From Bryopsis sp. KO-2023 (lineage: Eukaryota > Chlorophyta > Ulvophyceae > Bryopsidales > Bryopsidaceae): a DNA stretch of 64,000 nucleotides. Under the pieces are notes generated by a model. The model saw only the letters and a list, made by a program, of their open reading frames with translations. It did no database searches and was not told the origin of the DNA. Below are positions 24,901 to 33,414 of the stretch, piece after piece (within the stretch, counting starts at the first letter, position 1; each line of letters begins with the position of its first letter). The stretch is taken from positions 5,828,001-5,892,000 of the forward strand of contig BSYQ01000001.1 of assembly GCA_030272585.1 (NCBI GenBank), read 5' to 3'. Position numbers and translations under genes: made by a program.

Positions 24901-27673
24901 CTCGACTTCGAATCACACCAGAAACGCAGATGCCAGTGCAATTGCCCGCCCGCAGTTCCCCGGATACTCCAGATTTCAGCCAGCATCCAGTGGACTCAAC
25001 CTCTGGATCATTTTTCGTGTATGTGAAGGCATAGCATTCTGTAAACATACAAATTTCGTTCTACCCCTTTCTGTTCCCTATTCTCAACGCACACTCTTGT
25101 TCCGTCAGGTGGGACAGGTTATCTCTTCTAGATTTGGGGGAAATGCGGATATTAAAACTGCAGTTCATCCTGAAATGTTCCAAAAATGAATGCAGCAGGG
25201 TTTAAAGATCCACTCCATGATATCCTGAGGCCCAGAATTGTTTTTTCTCTTTCCCTGCTGAATTGGAGTGTATTTTGCTTCTGATAGTAACCTGGGTGTT
25301 CATGGCATCTGAGGCAACACTCCTCGGGTGATTCCACAGTGAGGTTACCTCCCCAGGGCACATTGGTTGTCTCACATGCCAGATTGTGTTCGGAAAACTC
25401 CACATTTTCTTCAAGAGCACAGTCTTCTGGTTCACCACACACTGGACACCCCCCCAAGAAAAGAAAATAGGGTCAATCAAATGGTGTATAGCTTATACTA
25501 GATGGAGACAACACATCTGGGAACGAACTATCAAAAAGTTTCCATTGTCACTTTTCAACATATTTTTATTATCCGTTTTCAGTCAGTTTCCATTGGTAAT
25601 GGACATACTCTCGTAAACAATACTCGAAAAATTGCATGCTTTGAAATGTTGTCGATACACACGTACTAGTTGGAAAGTCAGATGCCACCTCTACCTTTAG
25701 GCTTTGCAACGCCTCCAGCCACTGATACTCTAAATTCAACCTTGACACCTTTGGGAATATCTCGATTCAGTTTACAGCTGAGGTCTTGTTGCCAATACCA
25801 GGATTTGCACTCTGCGAACAGTGTAACTCAAGCTTTATTTCGATCTTCCAAATAATGAATTTGCGTAAAGGGAGTGCTAGTGGAGACAGCCAAGAACGGC
25901 CCAGTCACTTTAAGGTGAGCCAAAAAGTCTCAACAGTGTTTTGTTCTGTGGTGAATATCCTTGCCTTCTGTTGCAACACTACGAAAAAAAAACCCTGGCT
26001 ACATGCCGTCATTTTTTCTAGGACATCACCTCTGATCCTTGCACACATCTTGCAACATTCCTCTGATGTGTTCGTTAAAAAGTCCTCTGCTTGAGTCAAT
26101 GCAGTGCCAGCATAGATAATCCCTTTTATTTCAGAATGGCACTCAAAAGGGAGCGCCTCTGTGGATAGCAATTTGGGTAAAAACTGAGCCTGGACGACTT
26201 ACAAAATGCTCGGCCATGTGGAAATAACTCGGGAGGCATTGCAAGTTGTATGATTCAGTACTGACCTCTATCGGCTATTCTGGTTCCTGAGATGCAATTT
26301 CTGCACATGTAGTGCTCTGATTCTTTGAGCGAATTTCCAAAGAGGCTACAATAGTGGGTTACCCGATTCCAAGTCCAACCAAAGCACACTGCAGCGACCA
26401 TTCAAAATCCCAGTTTTTTTAATATGCCAGCTTTCTTATTGCCTGGACAATTTTTTCTTAAAGAGATGAACCATTCTCCCCCCAGAAAAATGGTGCAAAG
26501 CAATTTTGGGCAATCACTCACACTCGTTGTGTTCGTGGCACCGTCCGCAGCATTCGTGTGCTGAACTTGCATAAAGCAATTTCGGATTGTTGTATGGAAC
26601 CGCATGGCGAAAACCTGTCATGTTCATTGCCTGGCAAGAACCCTCAGGCAGAGCTGCAACATGAGAAAAAAACGTTCAGAAATCTGATACATGGAAACAT
26701 CCATCCTGGTAAAATATTAAATCGACTTCGAGGACGGGGGCATGTTGGTTATTTCAATTGGCTAGAAATCGGCAGAAAAATGTTCCAGTTTTTTTTGGGG
26801 GGGGGGGAGGAAGAGGGGGGTCTCCCCGAGTTGCAACATAAAATCAACAATTTTTTGTTTGTTTGCATATCGATTGATATTGAGAAAATAGCCAGAAACA
26901 TTTTCAGGAATCACCTTTGGGAGGTATAACTCCAGAATTCAGCATGGGGTTTTTCTGAGGATATGGAATGGACGATTTTATCCAGCAATTACCAACACGA
27001 TCCCATTGGTTATCTGTGTTCTCTTGAAAACGACTCCAAACACGACATCCTGGGGGAAAACACAAACACACTCTTCAACATCATTCTTGAGCAAACTCAC
27101 CATTGCCAGCTTTCAACCCATGAACTCCTGAATCAAAATCGAGCTCAGAATCCAATCCCCTTCGCTTTCTCCCCCTCAGTTGATGTTGATGAACCGAATC
27201 GGCTCGTTACTCGACATCGTACAATCCCATGCATGGAAAACAGTGTTCAGCGGTTTATGGGATACCTTCCGTTTTTGCACACAGATCCGCGCACTCCTCG
27301 TCGCTGGCGGTAACCGCCCGTCTACCATCGCTCAGCTCAGAGCCCCGATGCTGGAAGTCGTACCCGGGCAAAACCCATTTCGATCCAGGAGCTGGTGTCA
27401 GGTCTGCCTTCTCTCCTGCCGATCGCATGAGCGAAAATCAGTGCTGGAACATACTGTGATTGGGGCGTTTCCTTGAACAAATCATTGATAAGAACAGAAA
27501 CCAGCCCATGGATTCCCCGTTTCGACTTCTAACGACGCACTTGGCTCGCAAGAAAACAGCGATGTTGAATTGGCGCTGTTCACATCGGCGGGGTCGACGG
27601 ATTCGGCGGCGGCGAAGTAAAACACAAGAAAGAAACTGGCGACTTCCAAACACCCCTCGACACCCAGCATCAT
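21970..27673 (-). CDS. Receptor-like protein kinase with tandem PAN/Apple-like modules, 15 exons
   Basis: Exons are 27673-27502, 27403-27266, 27049-26915, 26653-26522, 26388-26266, 26158-26030, 25811-25695, 25441-25292, 25038-24881, 24732-24530, 24322-24087, 23991-23816, 23688-23224, 23101-22328 and 22134-21970. They total 3273 nt (1090 residues), in phase throughout. The order is signal peptide (FFLVFYFAAA), four cysteine-rich PAN/Apple-like modules (SDEECADLCAKTEGC, HECCGRCHEHNE, TSEECCKMCARIRG and SPEECCLRCHEHPG are their cores), a transmembrane helix (LLPIFGTLLACCLCGAAAFFF) with a basic stop-transfer, then a kinase domain. Kinase residues are VVIKFY (lysine), VHRDIKPGNVV (catalytic loop), IDYGCW in place of DFG, ACPEV and DMWGLGLLFWEVMAG. 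A coiled-coil-like segment and a C-terminal beta-rich region follow. All key residues are present, so activity is plausible. The ligand is unknown; PAN modules bind protein or carbohydrate. Confidence 0.9.
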
Positions 27674-27757
27674 GCTACCAGCACTCCACCACAGAGCGGG
27701 CTGCTCAACTCCTTCTCACAATCAGGAATTTTATTCGTCCTTGTCCTTCCACTTTGG
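27674..27757. promoter_or_regulatory. Residual 5' region of the receptor kinase, cut by element O
   Basis: Only 84 bp separate the kinase start codon from the left LTR of element O. The original upstream sequence resumes at 61,758 after the second TTGG target copy. Any promoter further upstream is now about 34 kb away, unless the LTR supplies one. Confidence 0.5.
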
Positions 27758-28042
27758 TGTTAAATGAATGATGGTTGTTTATGGTTTTTTGGGACATTTG
27801 GTGGAATGAAGCTTTAGTTGTTAATGAGGGACAATGGTGGAAGGAGAATGTGAGTGGTGGGAAGTATAAGAGGAGTGGCACGAACAGACAGATCTATCTT
27901 GTTGTAATCCAATCCATTCTCAGAAGTAGTCTGGTGCCGAAAGGCCAAGTGTCCAGCCGGAAGGCAAGAAGGAACCGACTGTCGGAAGACACACAGTTCA
28001 GAAGACGACTGGAAAGTCGCAAACACTACGTCACATTTTACA
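27758..28042 (+). repeat. Element O 5' LTR and primer-binding site
   Basis: This is the 285-bp LTR with TG...CA ends. The primer site TGGTTTCGGAGCC occupies 28043-28055, immediately next to the LTR, and is complementary to a tRNA 3' end of the form GGCTCCGAAACCA. That is close to, but not the same as, the plant initiator-Met primer site. Confidence 0.92.
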
Positions 28043-28057
28043 TGGTTTCGGAGCCTT

Positions 28058-28644
28058 ATGTCTGAAGAACACCCACACCCACACGTAGCCGAACCTTCGG
28101 CGCCGCCTCAAAACTTGTTGGAACGACACCTGGAGGAGTCGTTGGGAAGCAGAGGTGAACAAGCTCGGGAACCTGACCGGACGTCCACTGCTGATCACCT
28201 GCGTTTGGCAGCACTCGAAAAGGAGCTCTCTGACCTTAGAGGCACTCTTGATGATCGTGCTCCTACACCGTACCACTCGGACCCTGGGCCATTTGGACAA
28301 GGAAGGGCAACACAGGCGAGACTGCCCCGTCCCCCTCTGTTTTCAGGTGACGACAAACAAGATGTCGTGGACTGGAGTTTTGGGTTGGATCTATATTTCG
28401 AGGGGGCCAGGGTCCGTGAGGAGGATAAGCGGGCCGTTTTTCAAGCTCTACTTACAGGAAGTGCACAACGATGGTTGCGCATGCGCTTGACCCGAGCTGA
28501 ACCTGGCGAACACTTGACATATATGTCCCTGTTGTTGGAGTTGCAGACAGAGTTTGGGACTCAGAATGCTAGCTTTAAGGGGCGACAACGGATTCGACAT
28601 CTAACCCAGAACAAGAACCAGTCTGTCCGTGAGTATACGAAGGC
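28058..28644 (+). CDS. Element O gag, first part
   Basis: The ATG lies just after the primer site. The N-terminus is hydrophilic and coiled-coil-like (LAALEKELSDLRG). It is followed by a typical retrotransposon gag capsid region: RPPLFSGDDKQDVVDW, then ALLTGSAQRWLRMRL, then LTQNKNQSVREYTK. The frame is cut by element A at the duplicated ACGAAGGC and resumes at 48,260, where the next residues complete the usual capsid motif. The broken copy cannot make full-length Gag. Confidence 0.88.
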
Positions 28645-28659
28645 CATACTAGGGATATG

Positions 28660-29090
28660 ATAGGCAATGATCGGCCTGCTAAAAATAGGTCTAAACGGGG
28701 TCGGATCGGGATCGGATTTTCACTAATGTCTACCATAGGGTGATACAAAAATAATCTGTTTTTTTTTTTTTTTTTTTAACCGATCATGATCGGTGCCGAT
28801 CATCGGTGATCGGTGTCTTGATCGGACCGATTAATCGGGATCGGCGACCGATCCGATCAAAGAACGGCGTCGGCCGATCCCGATCCCGATCCGATCAAGG
28901 CGCGGAGCTGTGATCGGAATAGTCGGCCGATCAAAGTCGGCGTTTTTTTTTTGATCGGTACAATGATCGGGGAGAATCGATCATGATCGGTATGAAAGGC
29001 GCGAAGTCGGTGAATTTGATAAATTTCCGATCAGATCGAATCTGCCGATCACCCACCGATCCCGATCCGATCATGATCGGAAATCGGGTG
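28660..29090. repeat. Element A left arm: degenerate GATCGG array
   Basis: Dozens of copies of GATCGG and its complement CCGATC occur in both orientations, spaced irregularly, often as ATGATCGG or CGATCCCGATCC. The array is not a simple microsatellite, because spacing and flanks vary. Each word is close to self-complementary, so the strand could fold into many alternative hairpins. Confidence 0.85.
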
Positions 29091-29094
29091 ACGC

Positions 29095-29310
29095 GCAAAG
29101 TAACCCCCGCAGGGTCCCCAGAACCCAAGGGAACCGAGTGGGATTCGAACACCGTACCGCACGGTGTCGAGTCATCTACACTGAGCGCTAAGCCAAGTGG
29201 ACCACGATGATTTTGTGGCTGTTGCGATGATATACCTTAATCTGTTTGTAATTCTGTGAAATTAGGGTATATTATTGCAACAACCACAAAATCATCGTGG
29301 TCCACTTGGC
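29095..29310 (-). repeat. Element A tRNA-like core and central palindrome
   Basis: On the minus strand a GTTCGAATCCC box (pol III B-box type) lies downstream of GGCTTAGCGCTCAGTG (A-box type), like a tRNA. The acceptor ends do not pair well, so it is tRNA-like rather than a tRNA gene. About 60 bp beyond it the sequence reads back as an inverted copy (arms about 29,195-29,245 and 29,262-29,312), which is the centre of the fold-back. The second copy of the tRNA-like sequence is split by MITE B and element C and ends at about 47,930. Confidence 0.7.
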
Positions 29311-29317
29311 TTAGCGC

Positions 29318-29782
29318 CAGAGATAGGACTTGGGCCAAATTTTTGGTCCGACTCCGGTCCGGTCCGGTTACGGTCGGGTTACGGTCACCGTACTACGGCC
29401 GTAACTCCGTACCGTAACCGGAGTAATATGTTGTTTTTACGGTACGGAACAGGTACGGTATAACTACGGTAGGCCCTAAATCACCGTGAAGTAGCGTGGT
29501 TCAGTGCTAAAGCGTTAGGCTGCAGTCAGTAGGGTCGTGGGTTCGAATCCCCCTGGGTTCCTTTGGAATCGCGGGACCCTGCGGGGGTCACTTTCTACGG
29601 TTTACGGTTGTTACGGCCGTTACGGTCGTTACGGTCCGGTACGGAGCGGTACGGAGTGGTACGGTGCTACGGTTACGGCCGTAAAAGTACGATTTTCTGA
29701 CGAAAATTGTACTCCGGTTACGGTCCGGTTACGGTGGTTACGGTCCGGTTACGGTGACCGTAACCGTAAAGTCCTATCTCTG
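29318..29782. mobile_element. Element B: hAT-like MITE of ACGGTTACGG repeats
   Basis: The terminal inverted repeats CAGAGATAGGACTT and AAGTCCTATCTCTG are flanked by the 8-bp duplication CTTAGCGC (29310-29317 and 29783-29790). The 465-bp body consists of two blocks of degenerate CGGTTACGG words around a tRNA-like sequence. There is no coding capacity. The insertion lies inside the tRNA-like A-box of element A. The site is confirmed by the intact inverted copy of the same sequence in A's left arm. Confidence 0.88.
29489..29560 (+). other. tRNA-like sequence inside MITE B
   Basis: An A-box-like GTGGTTCAGTGCTAAAGCG and a B-box-like GGGTTCGAATCCCCC are spaced as in a tRNA. A loop around GGCTGCAGTC sits where an anticodon arm would be. 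It is followed by GGGACCCTGCGGGGGT, which also follows the tRNA-like part of element A. It could drive pol III transcription. A functional tRNA is unlikely, because the acceptor stem is not evident. Confidence 0.55.
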
Positions 29783-29809
29783 CTTAGCGCTCAGTGTAGA
29801 TGACTCGAC

Positions 29810-30338
29810 TGTAACCCCAAACCACGTCGCCTCCACCGATTTCGTCACATTGGCCAAGGCCAGAGTGCTATCGGGTAGAGGAGGGGTAGTTAGGACAGTC
29901 CAGCCACAGTCTGGAAGTAGCAGTCCAGCTGCGGAAATGGCTAGGTTGGACGGTCCTAGGGGTAGACTAAGGGAAGGGATTGAGGGAGGTTAGGAAGATC
30001 AGCTAGGTTTGATAGGTTAGGTAGTCCCCATCAGTAGGTGGGATCCTAGGTGATCAGTGGGACTAGGGTGAGTCAGGCGGCAGCCTATTTAATGGCTGAT
30101 CTTAGGTTATTGGACATTCTGGGTGAGGCTTTTGTGTTTATTCGGGTTTGGACCCTTTATTGTTTGTTGTAAGAAAGCTTGTGTGAAGAGTCCTGAGTAA
30201 GGTGCCTTGCAAAGGCCGTGTGATCAAGTTCAAGAGGGGCTGTCCCCACTTCCGCCGTTCCCGTTCTGCAGAAACGCCATCACAACCGTTAAGTACGGCT
30301 GCAGGGGTGACCCCAGCGGTCAAGGTTACCCTATTTGT
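29810..30338 (+). repeat. Element C 5' LTR
   Basis: This LTR starts TGTAACCCCAAACC and ends CTATTTGT directly against the primer site. The first 40 bp or so are shared, with few changes, with the LTR starts of D and E, while the rest of the LTR differs. Confidence 0.9.
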
Positions 30339-30373
30339 TGGTTTCGGAGCCAGGGTGCGCACACTTTTGAGCT

Positions 30374-32569
30374 GTGCTGCAGCAGGCGTGCTACACATTC
30401 CGGAAAAACGTGCAGGAAGGCAGTCTGGACGATCAGGAGTTAAAGGCGGCTGGCTTTCGCCTGCGCCTATACCATTGGCAGGAACGGGAACAGGTTGCAG
30501 AGGAAGTAGCTTATAGACCACCCCTGACAATACACCCTGAGTTTATCGGACCCATACCTGCCATATTTGAGGACGAGTGGGTTGCTGTGTGGTGCCATCG
30601 TTTCCGCGCGAAGAGTTTTTGGTGGATATATCAGAGTGTACTCACAGGCCTGTTAACCAAGGAAGAGGGGGACTCACAAACTCGTGAGCTGTTCAGTAAC
30701 GACTTATCTGGTCTTTTCAAGCTAGCCCGAGACAGAGCGCGTGATCACGAGGTCTCACGGCTGTTCTGGGGAGAGCACGAGGCAGCACGGCTGGGTACAG
30801 AGCGAGTGGAAGAACGGGTATCGGAGGAACTGCGAAAAGCCGAGCAGCAGTGGAAAACGAAGTTCCTCAAGGGTCTTGAAGACGAGTACCACCAAAGAAC
30901 GGAGGGAGACGCCGAGGGATCACGCCCAGCAAGCAGAAGTTCCCTAGATCTGAGTGGCGGCGCAGGAGAAGTTGGAGAAGTTGGAGAACCTGAGGAAAAA
31001 CCGGACAGCGAGATCAGTGAAGAGAGCCTTGGTGGCGGCGCGGAGACAGTGCACGACGAGACTGAGCAAGGCAGCGCGAGAGAGCAGCCCAGGGTTGAGT
31101 CGGAGGACGAGGAAAGAGAGAGCCACGAAGACTCTCCCCGTGATTGGGAAGCCGAGGTTGTTGTAGAAGAAGTCGGAGTCGAACCTAGTGAAGAAGGAGC
31201 CCCTGAAGGAGATCTTGTTGGAGCCGCTGACCAAGAGGAAGCCGAGGTTGTTGTGGAAGAAGTCGGAGTCGAACCTGTTGAAGACGGAGCCTCTGAAGGA
31301 GATCTTGTTGGAGCCACTGACCAAGAGGAAGCCGAGGTTGTTGTGGAAGAAGTCGGGGTCGAACCTAGTGAAGAAGGAGCCTCTGAAGGAGATCTTGTTG
31401 GAGCCACTGACCAAGAGGAAGCCGAGGTTGTTGTGGAAGAAGTCGGAGTCGAACCTGTTGAAGAAGGAGCCTCCGAAGGAGATCTTGTTGGAGCCACTGA
31501 CCAAGAGGAAGCCGAGGTTGTTGTGGAAGAAGTCGAAGTCGAACCTGTTGAAGAAGGAGCCTCCGAAGGAGATCTTGTTGGAGCCACTGACCAAGAGGAA
31601 GCCGAGGTTGTTGTGGAAGAAGTCGGAGTCGAACCTGTTGAAGAAGGAGCCTCCGAAGGAGATCTTGTTGGAGCCACTGACCAAGAGGAAGCCGAGGTTG
31701 TTGTGGAAGAAGTCGAAGTCGAACCTGTTGAAGAAGGAGCCTCCGAAGGAGATCTTGTTGGAGCCACTGACCAAGAGGAAGCCGAGGTTGTTGTGGAAGA
31801 AGTCGAAGTCGAACCTGTTGAAGAAGGAGCCTCCGAAGGAGATCTTGTTGGAGCCACTGACCAAGAGGAAGCCGAGGTTGTTGTGGAAGAAGTCGAAGTC
31901 GAACCTGTTGAAGAAGGAGCCTCTGAAGGAGATCTTGTTGGAGCCACTGACCAAGAGGAAGCCGAGGTTGTTGTGGAAGAAGTCGGAGTCGAACCTGTTG
32001 AAGAAGGAGCCTCTGAAGGAGATCTTGTTGGAACCACTGACCACGAGGAAGCCGGTGTTGAACCAGTTGAGGAAGGAGGAAGTGCGGCCGTTCCAGGGAG
32101 TAGCGGAGAGACCAACGGAGTGGGATCAGGCGGAGGAACTGAGTACCACAGCGCCGCTAGTTGGGCGGAAGGAAGAGCCTATCGTATCGAGCCGGGGTTT
32201 CCAGAGGACCCTTCTGAGCCATCGGGTACCACTTCAGACGAGGAAGAGTCCCACGACGGAGAAGGAGAAAAAGAGTCGACCTCCAGTGCCGAGGAAGGAT
32301 CGTTACCCCCAGATCAGCCCCCGCTGAACCCATTTTTTGCCTTTGACGAAGAAGAAGGCGAGAGTGGATCATCCTCCAGTGCTGAAGAAGAACCGTTACC
32401 GGACCAGCCCCCGCTGAACCCATTTGCCTTTGAGGTTGGACTTCCCTATCTCCAACCACCAGCCCCACCTGTTCCTCCACCCGTTCCACCTGTACCACCT
32501 GGTCCACCACCAGTCCCTCCACCACCTCCTCCACCACCTCCTCCACCACACCCACCAGGCGGAGTCGGT
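30374..32569 (+). CDS. Element C upstream ORF, acidic, methionine-free
   Basis: This frame is open from just after the primer site to the D insertion, and continues in frame into gag on the far side of D. It has no ATG; its first possible starts are near-cognate codons. The first 190 residues form a folded-looking region (for example PEFIGPIPAIFEDEWVAVWC). An acidic 30-residue repeat follows, then Ser/Glu-rich and polyproline tracts. Element E has the same layout with a different acidic region, so the arrangement is conserved. It may be an N-terminal extension of Gag made from a non-AUG start, or a non-coding leader kept open. The function is unknown. Confidence 0.6.
31148..32047 (+). repeat. 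Minisatellite: ten 90-bp units in frame
   Basis: Ten near-identical 90-bp units each encode 30 residues. Each unit contains EAEVVVEEV, then (G/E)VEP(V/S)EEGAS, then EGDLVGATDQE. An eleventh partial unit follows. Differences between units are few, so the expansion is recent or homogenised. Because 90 is a multiple of three, several other frames, including antisense ones, are also open across the array. Those are shadows. Confidence 0.95.
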
Positions 32570-32579
32570 TGTAACCCAT

Positions 32580-33154
32580 AATAGGGTCGTCGCCACCAAT
32601 TTCGTCACACCCGCCACAGTGGTTTTACCACCACACTTGGAGAATAGATGGATGAAACGGAGGAGAGCTTAAGCTCTTTGGTAAGAAGTAAAACGGCAAG
32701 AAGTGTGAAGACACAAGATAGAAAACTCAAGCAAAAACAAGCTTACAATGAGAACGTTTGGTCTCTCCCTTTTAAACCCCAATCACTCCTTCCAAACAGG
32801 GTCCCGATAGCTTCCCGCTAAACTCCCCATAACTACACCCTAGCTACCCTGGATTCCGTTCTCATCCTTACTAATCTTGACTACACCTCCTATACTCTCT
32901 CTCCACCTTGGGTCAACCACCCATCATTTCACCCCTTTGCATCAACTTGGATGGATCAAAAATGAATAGAAGAAAACATAAACCCGTATAACGTCCGTCT
33001 TGCTGTGGCAAGACTGACTCCTTTTATTGTGCTGTGGCAGGACTGCTCCTTCACCACAATCGTTTCTGCACTGCTGCCACAGTTCCAGTTCTGTGGCAGC
33101 ACTCCTCCTGTGGAGGTGACGAAATTGGTAGCGGCGACGTGGTTTGGGGTTACA
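32580..33154 (-). repeat. Element D 3' LTR
   Basis: This is the 575-bp LTR. Near its two ends it carries inverted copies of a segment about 25 bp long (around GTCGCCRCYACCAATTTCGTCA, present near 32,586 and, inverted, near 33,120), so the LTR is itself bounded by imperfect inverted repeats. Confidence 0.88.
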
Positions 33155-33414
33155 GCTGTAACCCATCTCTCCCTCCAGCCGAGACACTCTCAAGAGAAAG
33201 TCGAGGCGATAAACAAGAAAAACCGAGTTATGAAAAGATAGAAAAACTGCAAACGCAACCGATCGATGAACTATTCCCCATAAAACAGCCAAAGAAAGGC
33301 GGAGGGAAGTACTACCAAATCAAAATAAGTTTCTGTGTCATTTATCAAACCAGTTCCATGAGAGGCCACTTCCGGGAGAGAAATCAGCACTAGCTTAGCC
33401 CTCCTTTCCAACTC

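Noticed and set aside
28660..29090. CRISPR-like or bacterial-type repeat array
   Set aside because: The repeated word is six bases, in both orientations, with irregular spacing and no spacers of constant length, in a eukaryotic transposon.
29095..29210. A functional tRNA gene in element A
   Set aside because: A- and B-box motifs are present, but the acceptor ends do not pair and the sequence lies in an inverted repeat. It is kept only as tRNA-like.
30745..32115. Long antisense and alternate-frame ORFs (up to 456 codons) over the 90-bp repeat array
   Set aside because: They are open only because a 90-bp unit without stops in those frames is repeated ten times. The frame linked to gag is the meaningful one.
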